Shown here: positions 23,566 to 32,035 of the stretch, piece by piece
Numbering within the stretch: position 1 is the first letter of the stretch
Layout: every line of letters begins with the position of its first letter
DNA from: Candidatus Chloroploca mongolica
Lineage (GTDB): Bacteria; Chloroflexota; Chloroflexia; Chloroflexales; Chloroflexaceae
DNA: 64,000 nucleotides
Reading direction: 5' to 3'
Assembly: GCF_004762035.2 (NCBI RefSeq)
Contig: NZ_SIJK02000025.1
Location: forward strand, 1 to 64,000
Notes under the pieces: generated by a model
The model's database searches: none
What the model was told of the DNA's origin: nothing
Seen by the model: only the letters and a program-made list of their open reading frames with translations
Translations under genes and position numbers: made by a program

Positions 23566-25085
23566 GACACTGCTCCTTTTAGTATGACGAGCGTCTGATC
23601 GTCATCTTGTTGGCCCCCTTGACCAAAGTGCTCAGTCTCGGCAAAGAATGCCTCTGCGATCTCGTGCGCGTTCTTGTGATGCGAGGCATTGACCAGTTGG
23701 AGCAGGCGTTCAATGCCAAGCAGATCATCATCGTGATCGCGCACATCGGTGAAGCCATCGGTGGCGGCAACCAGCAGATCCCCAGGGCCGAGGCGCAGGC
23801 GCTGATTTCGGCATGGATTTACTGGCAAGATGCCGATCGCCGTACTATCGGCCCGTAGCAACACCGCCTCACCATCGCAGGGTCGGTAGATCACTGGTGC
23901 ATGGCCCGCATTGGCGTACATCAAGACATTACTCCCTGGTTCGAACTGACCTACTAGGGCCGTCGCAAAGACGCCCACCCTGGTAAAATCGTTATAGAGA
24001 TCCTCATTTGACTGGCGCATAATGGCTTCGGGCGTTGGATACGGCATAAACTGCGCTTTGCTATGGATTGCTGTGCGCGTCATCGTCATCAAGAGTGCCG
24101 CAGATAAGCCTTTGCCTGTTACATCGCCGATAACAAAGATAAACGGCCGTCCATCTTGCACCACAAAGTCATAAAAGTCGCCCCCAACCTCTGACGCAGG
24201 CCGTGAATGTGCATAGATATCGAGCCCGGCGATGCTTGGCAGGGTTGGCGGCAGCAATTCTAGTTGCACCCGGCGGGCCAGATCCATTTCGGTACGGAGC
24301 TTGGCCTGGTCAAACATCTCTTGATAGAGTAAAACTCGATCAATCTGCGCACTGGCCTGATCTGCGATCGCCTTGCTCAGTTTGATGTCAGGTGTGCCAA
24401 AGCCGCCGGATCGATTGATAATAGCCAGCCCAGCCATAAAATTATTGCGAATACGAAGAGGAAGATATAAGAGATTATACAACCCTTCTGGCCCTTCAGT
24501 GGGACGCACTTTTGGGAGATGGATTGGCTGTTCGGTCGCCAATCCTTGCCAGTAGAGTTGCCAGAGGTAGTCATCCGACAGAAACCCCTCGGGTTGTTGC
24601 ACCAGCAACGCATCTTGCCCCGAGCTTGGCACAAACATCATGCTGCACACTTCGGCCTTCAGAATTCGCATCGTCTCTTTCACGACCACGTCTAACGTCT
24701 GTTCGACCGTGACATACTCACGCATCCGCTGGGTCAGGCGATAGAGGGCCAGTTGTTGATCCTGACTGGTCACCAGATCGGCGGTTATCAGGTTCAACTC
24801 TTCTTCGAGTTGCAACAGATAGCTGATCAGTTCAGCATCAGCGCGGAGCCGTTGCTCAAAGGCTGTGCCGGTAATGCCGGCGACGCGCAACTCACCGATT
24901 TCCTCGGTACCCTGCATTATCAATGGAGCGCGGAGGCTGGGGTTGTTGAGACGATGACTCGAAGGCCAGTAGACAATCGGACGTCCATCCTGCCAGACCC
25001 CAAATGCCGATGCACCCAGGGCCAGCCATGACTCGGCCAGGGCGGCAAATCGTGCGTATTGTGAACTGAGGATGGATACTAACAT
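23562..25085 (-). CDS. GAF-SpoIIE PP2C-type serine phosphatase
   Basis: A 507-residue protein. The N-terminal 115 residues are unassigned, a GAF domain lies at about 130-275 (YRLTQRMREYVTVEQTLDVVV, then LVQQPEGFLSDDYLW), and the C-terminal PP2C domain has GGDFYDF, GDVTGKGLSAALLM, ANAGHAPVIYR and VAATDGFTDVRD, which hold the metal-binding Asp residues. It should dephosphorylate the STAS antagonist in answer to a signal bound by GAF. It overlaps the RsbW-like gene by 4 bases and starts 3 bases after the STAS gene stop: a complete partner-switching operon. Confidence 0.9.
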   Translation of the reverse strand: MLVSILSSQYARFAALAESWLALGASAFGVWQDGRPIVYWPSSHRLNNPSLRAPLIMQGTEEIGELRVAGITGTAFEQRLRADAELISYLLQLEEELNLITADLVTSQDQQLALYRLTQRMREYVTVEQTLDVVVKETMRILKAEVCSMMFVPSSGQDALLVQQPEGFLSDDYLWQLYWQGLATEQPIHLPKVRPTEGPEGLYNLLYLPLRIRNNFMAGLAIINRSGGFGTPDIKLSKAIADQASAQIDRVLLYQEMFDQAKLRTEMDLARRVQLELLPPTLPSIAGLDIYAHSRPASEVGGDFYDFVVQDGRPFIFVIGDVTGKGLSAALLMTMTRTAIHSKAQFMPYPTPEAIMRQSNEDLYNDFTRVGVFATALVGQFEPGSNVLMYANAGHAPVIYRPCDGEAVLLRADSTAIGILPVNPCRNQRLRLGPGDLLVAATDGFTDVRDHDDDLLGIERLLQLVNASHHKNAHEIAEAFFAETEHFGQGGQQDDDQTLVILKGAVS

Positions 25086-25088
25086 AAC

Positions 25089-25427
25089 TTACTTTGCAAA
25101 AGCTTTGAGCGCGTGCTCTTCATCGGCAAAAATCGTAAACGCCTTATCCAGACGCGTCAATTCAAACGTCATATAGACCGACCGTCGCATCCCACAGAGA
25201 TAGATTTCGCCCTGATGTTGCTGCGAGCGCTTCATTCCCTGTACTAGCGTTGCGAGCCCGGTCGAGTCAACAAAAATCGTTTCGCTCAGGTTGACCAGCA
25301 CACGACACCCTGGTTTTGTGGTCATTTGTTCAAGCCACGCTGCGACCGGGGCGACTGTATTGGCATCAAGCCGTCCACTGATATCGATAATGTTGACCTT
25401 GTCTACAAGGCGTGTTTTCATCTCCAT
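25089..25427 (-). CDS. STAS-domain anti-sigma-factor antagonist
   Basis: A 112-residue SpoIIAA/RsbV-like protein. VNIIDISGRLDANTV is the first strand pair and IFVDSTGLATLVQG carries the Ser expected to be phosphorylated by the RsbW-like kinase. AGAGG lies 8 bases before ATG 25427; the frame is open for 48 codons more, without similarity to the family. First gene of the module STAS-phosphatase-kinase-receiver. Confidence 0.88.
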   Translation of the reverse strand: MEMKTRLVDKVNIIDISGRLDANTVAPVAAWLEQMTTKPGCRVLVNLSETIFVDSTGLATLVQGMKRSQQHQGEIYLCGMRRSVYMTFELTRLDKAFTIFADEEHALKAFAK

Positions 25428-25574
25428 AACCCGAGCCTCTCTTTCGCATGCTGTTTCAACCAGAAAAAATTTGCCGGTGAAGGTTGAGCGCATTGTCACA
25501 ACCGTTTGGCCGTGTTGCTCGCCTTGGGTGAGCATGGCCCGTACGTGCATGATACTACACATTGCAGGCAAACT

Positions 25575-27263
25575 TTACATGCGACTGATCTGGTTTTTCG
25601 TTTTTTCATCTCTGTTGTCCTGGGGGGGGCGTGTACGTATGCGGCGTGCCCAGACGCTCGGTGTCTGCAAGAGGATGCGCACATCTTCGAGCCATGTGCG
25701 GGTCGCGGTATAGTAGACATCGGTCACAATCACGGTGTCGAGATCCGTCGTGCCCTCGGTTTGCAAATACCAGAGCCCGGTAAGACCGGCTGGCATGTCG
25801 TGGCGACGTTGATGCCATTCTTCCGTCAGTTGGGTTGCTTCGGCGCGACTCAGGGGTTTGACGCCAACCAGTTCGAGATCGCCACGCAACACATTGAAGA
25901 ATTCTGGCAACCGATGCAACTCCCACTGCTCTAGCCATTTGCCAAGCAGCGTGTAACGTCCATCGTGACGACGGGTACGAAAGTGGATTAATTCAAAGGT
26001 GTACAAGCGTCCATTCTCTTCGTTGAGGCGCTGGCCTACCTTCACTTCGCGTACCAGCATGCGCCCGCCTGTCGTCAAGAAATTGAGCAGGCCGATCACG
26101 CCGAGGAGGGGACTCGTCAGCAGAATGAGGGCTAGCGCAATCAGGTTGGTTAGCGTACGCCGTAGTGAACTACGGTTGCGTTGCTTGCTTTCGACCTGAC
26201 CGATCAGGAATGGATCGACTATTTCGGTCGTCACCCCTTCGACCGGATCGTTCACCGAGCCGGGTGTGACAAGTTTGTGCTCAATATGCACGAGTTGACC
26301 AACATAGGTATTGCTCAAGATACTACTCTGGATAATAGTAGCCTCATCGTCAATAACTACATTGCTCCCGATGATCGTCCCGAACCCGAGTTCAACCTCC
26401 CGCCCGATCCAACTATGCTGTCCAATATAGACTGGAGGGGCGAGTTTGACCGTCGGGTGGATCGAATGTTCGCGGCCAACCCAGATCCCGGGGGCCATCT
26501 CACGGGCTTCGAGGGAAGGATAGCGGAGCCGGTCCACCGGGCCTGCCATGGCTTCTTCAGGGGTACTGGCGGCATAGGCACTGTAGAGATAAACCTGTTG
26601 CGCTTCGTGGTAGTCACGGAAGGTCGCGAGCGGGTTCCAGTACCCGTTCATCTGAAAGCCATACATTGGTTCGTTGGCCGCCAGTAACTCGGGCAAGAGG
26701 TCGGCCACAATGTCGTAGTGCTCGTGATCGGGGATCGCCTGCAGGATCTCAGGTTCAAGGATGATTGCTCCGGTGACTTGCAGGTCACCAGCAGCGGCAC
26801 CGAGTTCGGTGATGCGCTGGTCGTTGTTCAGGCGTACGCAGGGGCGTGGATCGCCAGGGCGCGGCGTATGGAGGATCGCTGTCACCTTACCGTCGTGGGC
26901 CTGATGAAACGCAAAAGCCTCGGCCAGATCGAGATCGAAGAGCGCGTCTCCTGGCAGCACCAGCGTGGTGGTTTCCAGCAAACTCCCCGCCCAGCGCAGC
27001 GAACCTGCCGAGCCCCAGGCTTCGCGTTGAGTCACATACTTGATGTCGAAGCCCCAACGTCTTCCGCCGCCAACATATGCAGCAATCTGTCCCCCACGTT
27101 CGTATAGACTGATCAAGACATCCGGACAACCACAACGTCCCAGAATCTCCAGCGTGGTGGCAATCACAGGGCGATCAACAAGCGGGAGAAGGGCGGTTGG
27201 CATTGTTGCGGTGAGCGGCCTCAATTTTGGCTGCTCATCGGTCGCGAGAATGAGTACTTGCAT
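25575..27263 (-). CDS. Fusion of NDP-sugar nucleotidyltransferase and initiating sugar transferase
   Basis: A 562-residue two-part protein. Residues 1-235 resemble sugar-1-phosphate nucleotidyltransferases (KLRPLTATMPTALLPLVDRPV, WGSAGSLRW, VLPGDALFDLD). Left-handed beta-helix hexads follow (about 265-345, APPVYIGQHSWIGREVELGFG). A TM helix at about 385-405 precedes a bacterial sugar transferase domain (LLGKWLEQWELHRLPEFFNVL, then GDLELVGVKPLS). The N-part motif is weaker than in active enzymes (LILATDEQPKLRPLT instead of a clear GGxGTRL), so catalysis there is doubtful. It would start lipid-linked repeat units at the membrane. The next gene is a second sugar transferase. Confidence 0.82.
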   Translation of the reverse strand: MQVLILATDEQPKLRPLTATMPTALLPLVDRPVIATTLEILGRCGCPDVLISLYERGGQIAAYVGGGRRWGFDIKYVTQREAWGSAGSLRWAGSLLETTTLVLPGDALFDLDLAEAFAFHQAHDGKVTAILHTPRPGDPRPCVRLNNDQRITELGAAAGDLQVTGAIILEPEILQAIPDHEHYDIVADLLPELLAANEPMYGFQMNGYWNPLATFRDYHEAQQVYLYSAYAASTPEEAMAGPVDRLRYPSLEAREMAPGIWVGREHSIHPTVKLAPPVYIGQHSWIGREVELGFGTIIGSNVVIDDEATIIQSSILSNTYVGQLVHIEHKLVTPGSVNDPVEGVTTEIVDPFLIGQVESKQRNRSSLRRTLTNLIALALILLTSPLLGVIGLLNFLTTGGRMLVREVKVGQRLNEENGRLYTFELIHFRTRRHDGRYTLLGKWLEQWELHRLPEFFNVLRGDLELVGVKPLSRAEATQLTEEWHQRRHDMPAGLTGLWYLQTEGTTDLDTVIVTDVYYTATRTWLEDVRILLQTPSVWARRIRTRPPQDNRDEKTKNQISRM

Positions 27264-27302
27264 AAGAACGCTTATCGTCCGATCTCAAAAAAAGTCTTGG
27301 GA

Positions 27303-28031
27303 CTAATAGGCTCCACGACTAAAGATCACAGCGGGGATCGTGAGGGTTAAGATCTTGATATCTTTCCAGAGGCTCTGCTCGACAATATATTGGAGATCAA
27401 GCTCAACCCAGCGTTTGAAATCGAGATTGCTCCGCCCCGAGACCTGTTGGAGACCGGTGATGCCGGGTATCGCATTGAGGCGCCCAAGTTGTTCATAGCT
27501 ATAGCGTGCCACCTCACTAGGGATCGCGGGCCGTGGCCCAACCAGGCTCATCTCACCCTTCAAGACATTGAAGAGTTGGGGCAGTTCATCAATGCTGAGT
27601 TTACGAATAATTTTGCCCACACGGGTAATGCGGGGATCATCTTTCATCTTGAAGACCGGGCCATCAGCCTCGTTTTTTGCCAGTAACTCGGCTTTGCGAC
27701 GTTCGGCATCAACATACATCGAGCGAAACTTATAGCAGCCAAAGGTTTCGCCATCTTTGCCTACCCGTTCCTGCTGAAAGATGACCGGCCCTGGCGAATC
27801 GAGCTTGATCGCAACGGCTGTGCCGATCATGAGGGGGGCCGTGGCAACAATGGCAGTACTGGCAAGCGAGACATCAAGCGCACGCTTCAGGTTGCTCACC
27901 ACCTTCGTTCGGATTGACCACACGAGCATCCGTGCGCGTAACCGCTGGTTTGCGCGCGAACGCTCAAAGCGTCGCTCGGCGAAGATCGCGACCATCCGGG
28001 CTGTCTTGGGGTCATCTGGTGGTTGAACCAT
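27303..28031 (-). CDS. Undecaprenyl-phosphate sugar-phosphotransferase (WcaJ/PglC-like)
   Basis: A 242-residue initiating transferase. One hydrophobic segment (TAIVATAPLMIGTAVAIKL) inserts it in the membrane; the catalytic part has GPVIFQQERVGKDG, CYKFRSM, TRVGKIIRKLSIDELPQLFNVLKGEMSLVGPRP and PGITGLQQVSGR, all hallmarks of the family. It moves a sugar phosphate to undecaprenyl phosphate, the first step of polysaccharide assembly. It is in line with the fusion gene 39 bases downstream and divergent from the wzz-like gene. Confidence 0.9.
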   Translation of the reverse strand: MVQPPDDPKTARMVAIFAERRFERSRANQRLRARMLVWSIRTKVVSNLKRALDVSLASTAIVATAPLMIGTAVAIKLDSPGPVIFQQERVGKDGETFGCYKFRSMYVDAERRKAELLAKNEADGPVFKMKDDPRITRVGKIIRKLSIDELPQLFNVLKGEMSLVGPRPAIPSEVARYSYEQLGRLNAIPGITGLQQVSGRSNLDFKRWVELDLQYIVEQSLWKDIKILTLTIPAVIFSRGAY

Positions 28032-28497
28032 CGCCTCTTACTCCTTTGAAATGCATGCATGCAAGGCTAACGATACGATGCTTTGCTCTACTTTACCTGA
28101 AATTTTAAACAATTGCCTTACACCTCGGCAGCGCTCAGATAAAGATTAGTTCACGTGCTCAGTGCTGGTCTGTTCTGGATATGGCCTTGAGGCGTGATGG
28201 GAAGGATGCTTTTGGCCAGCTTGTCTGCTCGCTCTGCGCCTCTCTTTGCCGAAATGAACCCTTCGTTGTATTGGTTTTCTGAGGCTATAGTATCACCTTT
28301 TGTTCATTCAGGATAGCCCGATTGTCACTACCAATGACAAAGATGTCAGCCTCAGGTGTGGTATGCTACCATCACAAGCAGAGCGGCGTTGTAGCGTGGC
28401 ATCGTCCATTCATTTACTGTTTACTGTCTGGTTATACCTGTCTGGTATGCTCTTCACAAGGGGCAATGCAGCTTGAGGTTAGGCGAAGGATACGAGC
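28032..28497. other. 466-bp divergent intergenic region of the polysaccharide locus
   Basis: It lies between the minus-strand sugar transferase and the plus-strand Wzz-like gene and must hold both promoters. Visible are a run GCATGCATGC near 28050 and a TATGCT at 28446 without a convincing -35. I see no gene or clear operator. Confidence 0.5.
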
Positions 28498-29565
28498 ATG
28501 TCGCGCCGGTTTATCTTGCGTTTTATCGAAACATTATTGCGTCATCGTTGGTTGCATCTCTTGCCTGTGGTGGGCTTGACGCTGCTGGCAATCCCGTTTT
28601 TACTGACGCCAGTCTATATCTCCCACGCCACGATTTATCTGCAGCGTGATAATCTGCTTGAAACCCTGACGGCCATTCGGCTTCGTGATACGGCTTTTGG
28701 CGGTGTCACCGTGGTGAGCCTGGCCCAGATCACGGCCAGTGAATTTCAGGCGTTAGCTTCAACCGATGCGTTTGCTTCCGCCGTTATCGCCGAGACGGAT
28801 CTGCGCGATCAGTTGAATGGTTCTCCAGGTGAGGTTGAGCAGGTGCTCAACCTGTACCGTGAGTCATTTACGGTCACTATCCCGGCTGATAATCTGATCC
28901 GGCTCGAGATCGAGGCTGAGCGTCCTGAACTGGCCTATCAATTGGCGATGGCAACCCTTAATGCGTACCGTGCCTGGAATATCAATCGGAGTATTGTTGA
29001 AGGCCAGATTGCTCAGTCCTTTTTTGCTGAACTGATCGAACCCTATCAGCGGGATCTTGCTGATGCGCGTGATGCCCAGCGGCGCTATCTTCAACTCTAT
29101 CCCGATCCTGCCGTCGGCAATCGCCCCGTCGAAGAAGTGCTCGAACTGACCCGCCTGCAGAATGAGGTGACGTTGCTCGAGATGCGCTTGCAGGATATCC
29201 AGGATAAAGCCGAACAAGCCCGCCTGGCCGAGTTGCAGACCGATCGTGATATTGATCAGACCTATCGGATTATTGATCTTCCGGGTGTTCCGCCAGCACC
29301 TGAACCAATGTTCGCACGCCTGTTGTTGGCAACCATCTTTCCGCTCGCTGGGTTGCTCGTGATGATTATGGTTGTGTTCGCAAGGATGGCCTTTGATCGC
29401 ACGTTGCTCTTCCGGATCGACGTGTATGAAGAATTGGCGTTACCAGTCCTCACCGAGGTTCCTCCGGCGCGGCAGCATCTGGTACCCGCGCCGCAGATCA
29501 GAGGGCGTACCGCTCCATCAACACCACCAATTGATGATCCACTCACCAGAACCGCTACTTCCTGA
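28498..29565 (+). CDS. Wzz-like polysaccharide co-polymerase
   Basis: A 355-residue Wzz/GumC-type protein. TM1 is near residues 20-40 (LLPVVGLTLLAIPFLLTPVYI), a periplasmic-type helical domain with coiled coil (LIEPYQRDLADARDAQRRYL) follows, and TM2 lies near 280-300 (LLATIFPLAGLLVMIMVVFA). The proline-rich segment before TM2 (LPGVPPAPEPM) is typical. It controls chain length with Wzx/Wzy. A paralogue is at 38093-39154, with a matching start (LRFIETLLRH versus LRFLETIFRN). GAAGGA precedes the ATG. It has no fused kinase; a separate BY-kinase-like protein is encoded at 31091. Confidence 0.85.
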   Translation: MSRRFILRFIETLLRHRWLHLLPVVGLTLLAIPFLLTPVYISHATIYLQRDNLLETLTAIRLRDTAFGGVTVVSLAQITASEFQALASTDAFASAVIAETDLRDQLNGSPGEVEQVLNLYRESFTVTIPADNLIRLEIEAERPELAYQLAMATLNAYRAWNINRSIVEGQIAQSFFAELIEPYQRDLADARDAQRRYLQLYPDPAVGNRPVEEVLELTRLQNEVTLLEMRLQDIQDKAEQARLAELQTDRDIDQTYRIIDLPGVPPAPEPMFARLLLATIFPLAGLLVMIMVVFARMAFDRTLLFRIDVYEELALPVLTEVPPARQHLVPAPQIRGRTAPSTPPIDDPLTRTATS

Positions 29566-29584
29566 GCCATAAGGTAGTTTCTCA

Positions 29585-31069
29585 ATGTCGCACTCCAAGG
29601 AAGTCATCTTCAAAAATGCCCGGGTCATGCTCGCATCACAGTTGATCACCTGGATGCTCACCCTCGTCTTCTCGATTATCATGCGGCGTTTTCTTGGGCC
29701 GGAAGGTTCAGGGCATATCGTGATCGCGATGTCGATCTGGTCAATTATGGGTGTTTTTATTGGCTTTGGGATGGACATCCTTCTCGCTAAAGAGATTGCC
29801 CGTGATCGTGAGCGTGCCGCCGAGTTGCTTGGCACCTCCTATTTCATCAGATTCGTCTTTTATGTGATCAGTGTGGGTCTCGTCTATTGGTACAGTGTTG
29901 CCCTCAAGTTTACGCCTGACGTTATGCTGTTGATCCAGTTGATTGGACTCATGGCCTTCCTGTTTCAACTCTCCAGCGCCAGCTCAGCGGCCTTGCAGGG
30001 GCTTGAGACGATGGAGTATATCTCGTTATCAGAGATTGTCAGCAAGTTTATCCATATGGTCTTTGGGATCACCGTGCTCATGCTTGGTTTTCGTGAACTG
30101 GCTGTGGCGATGGTGATGACGACGACAGCCCTGCTGACGTTTCTGATGCAAGCCTATTTTCTCTATCGCTATCATCATTTGACGCCGCGGGTGCGCCTTG
30201 CGGCGAGCCGTACGATTTTGACCATGAGTCTGCCATATGTTGCCACCATTTTTGGCATGGTTGCGTATGATGAATTATCGATCCAGACACTCTCGATTCA
30301 ACTGGATGCGACTGAGGTAGGGTGGTATGGGGCTTCGATGCAGATTTTTGGCGCGTTGCTCTTTGGGGCCGTTATTTTCAATACGGTCACGTTTCCGCCC
30401 ATGGCCCGTGCCCATAAAACTAACCCGGAAGGCATGCCCGCCCTGCTGCGTCGGAGCCTTTCCCTGATCTTGATGCTCAGTGTCCCGATTGGCTTTGGTG
30501 TCTTTGCTGTTGCTGATCAGTTTATCTATCTGCTCTTTGGGGCTGAATTTGCCCCCAGTGGTGATATTCTTCAGGTGCTCGGGTTTGTGGTTATTTTTAT
30601 GTATCTCAATACGCTCTTTGGGCAGTATTTCGTCTCGATTGATCGCCAGCATATCTGGACGATGGTGATGATTGTGACGGCTGTCATGATTGTGCCGCTC
30701 AATTTTCTTTTTGTACCCTGGAGCCAGCGTGTTTTTGGGATCGGGGCAATCGGTGGGGCTTTCAGTTTCCTAGTGACCCAGGTCGGTCAGGTGGTGGCCG
30801 GCTGGTTCCTCGTTCCTCGCGGAACCCTTGATGGCAAGACAATCATTCATTCGTTCAAGGTGGTTGCGGTGGCTCTGATCATGCTCCTGTGTGTCTGGCC
30901 GTTTCGTGATCTGTTTCTCGCGATTCCTATCTTGATCGGCGCGCTGGTCTACCCGACCTTGATTGTTCTGCTGCGGGTCATTGCTCCAGATGATTTACAG
31001 ATGGTGATCGATTTTGCCCGCAGTGCATTTGTCCGCCTGCGTAAGTCTGGTGCTGATACGGTCAATTAG
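29585..31069 (+). CDS. Wzx-type polysaccharide flippase (MOP superfamily)
   Basis: A 494-residue polytopic membrane protein with about 12-14 hydrophobic segments along its length. The opening KNARVMLASQLITWMLTLVFSI and the pattern FLGPEGSGHIVIAMSIWSIMG are the polysaccharide-transporter signature. It would flip lipid-linked repeat units across the membrane for the Wzy-like enzyme at 32036. It is co-oriented with and closely spaced to the Wzz-like and BY-kinase-like genes. Confidence 0.9.
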   Translation: MSHSKEVIFKNARVMLASQLITWMLTLVFSIIMRRFLGPEGSGHIVIAMSIWSIMGVFIGFGMDILLAKEIARDRERAAELLGTSYFIRFVFYVISVGLVYWYSVALKFTPDVMLLIQLIGLMAFLFQLSSASSAALQGLETMEYISLSEIVSKFIHMVFGITVLMLGFRELAVAMVMTTTALLTFLMQAYFLYRYHHLTPRVRLAASRTILTMSLPYVATIFGMVAYDELSIQTLSIQLDATEVGWYGASMQIFGALLFGAVIFNTVTFPPMARAHKTNPEGMPALLRRSLSLILMLSVPIGFGVFAVADQFIYLLFGAEFAPSGDILQVLGFVVIFMYLNTLFGQYFVSIDRQHIWTMVMIVTAVMIVPLNFLFVPWSQRVFGIGAIGGAFSFLVTQVGQVVAGWFLVPRGTLDGKTIIHSFKVVAVALIMLLCVWPFRDLFLAIPILIGALVYPTLIVLLRVIAPDDLQMVIDFARSAFVRLRKSGADTVN

Positions 31070-31090
31070 TCAGAGAAGGGGAGATCGTCC

Positions 31091-31891
31091 ATGTTGTCAC
31101 GACGTAAAGAGCGTATGCCAGTCGATGGTGCCGAATATGAATTGATGTTGAGTACGGCTGATGGCAAAGATATGCTCGCCTTCTCTGGAGAAGTAGTGAC
31201 GAGTATGCGGCGCATGTTGACGACGTTGATGTATCAGTCCACGATGCCCCGCAGCATTGCCTGTATCTCGGCGCTGCAACAGGAAGGCGTAACCTATCTT
31301 ACGCTCGCCATGGCGACAACGCTCGCCCATGATGTCGAGGCTCGCGTCTGTGCGGTAGAGGTGAACTGGTGGCATCCCGGGATGCATCAATATCTTGCGG
31401 GGCAACCGCCCGCCCTCCGTACGGGCAACAAGCGCAAGCAGCGCAAATCTGCCGCCGCGATGGAGCCGCCAATGCCTGGCCCTGATGATCCGGGCCTCGG
31501 GGCGGTCGTACAGGGTACACTGGCGCTCGAAAAGGCCCTTGTGCCGACTGACCGTGCTAATCTGTGGCTTCTCCCGGCTGGTTTTGTGGCCCCCGATGCA
31601 CGTTCCGCTGTTGCCCGTAGTAGTGAGCTCAAAGCGGTGTTTGCCTCGCTGGCGGAACAGTTCGATTATCTGTTCATTGATGTGCCAGCTGTGGCTACGA
31701 GTAGTGATACGCTCGCGTTGACGTCACTGGCCGAGGCGGCCTGTGTGGTGGTGCGCCATGGCGTGACCCCGATCAATACGGTCAAGCTTGCCCTCGATGA
31801 GGTCAAGCATATGCCCGTGCTTGGTGTGGTCTTGAATCAAGTCAATCTGTATACCCCTGATTGGATTTTGGGTCTCTTGCCTCAGGAGTAG
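31091..31891 (+). CDS. BY-kinase-like P-loop protein with degenerate Walker A
   Basis: A 266-residue CpsD/CapB-like protein of the MinD/ParA fold. FSGEVVTSMRRMLTTLMYQS and the C-terminal core (FDYLFIDVPAVATSSDTLALTS, VVLNQVN) match the family. Where the P-loop with its Lys should be, it reads ISALQQEGVTYLTLAMATTL, with no GKS/GKT; the Walker A' motif also lacks its Asp pair (VEVNWWHP). ATP binding by the normal mode is therefore unlikely. No C-terminal Tyr cluster is present. It could be a structural regulator of the Wzz-like protein. Confidence 0.7.
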   Translation: MLSRRKERMPVDGAEYELMLSTADGKDMLAFSGEVVTSMRRMLTTLMYQSTMPRSIACISALQQEGVTYLTLAMATTLAHDVEARVCAVEVNWWHPGMHQYLAGQPPALRTGNKRKQRKSAAAMEPPMPGPDDPGLGAVVQGTLALEKALVPTDRANLWLLPAGFVAPDARSAVARSSELKAVFASLAEQFDYLFIDVPAVATSSDTLALTSLAEAACVVVRHGVTPINTVKLALDEVKHMPVLGVVLNQVNLYTPDWILGLLPQE

Positions 31892-31895
31892 ATGC

Positions 31896-32030
31896 ATGAC
31901 GCAGTTTATTGTCTTGATGCTCATTTTTAGCATGATCGGCATTCTTTTACGTAAGAAGCCATTTATCTATACCCAATTCGTGCTTGCGTTGATCGTTGTG
32001 CTCTTTATGGTTCGTTTGTATTTTTTCTAA
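31896..32030 (+). CDS. Small membrane protein, 44 residues
   Basis: ATG 31896 to TAA 32028-32030. The product starts MTQFIVLMLIFSMIGILL, has a short basic loop RKKP, then a second hydrophobic segment (FVLALIVVLFMV). AGGAG sits 7 bases before the ATG, overlapping the end of the previous gene. The stop is 5 bases before the Wzy-like gene, which lacks its own ribosome site, so translation of this small ORF may deliver ribosomes to it. Confidence 0.7.
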   Translation: MTQFIVLMLIFSMIGILLRKKPFIYTQFVLALIVVLFMVRLYFF

Positions 32031-32035
32031 CGCGT

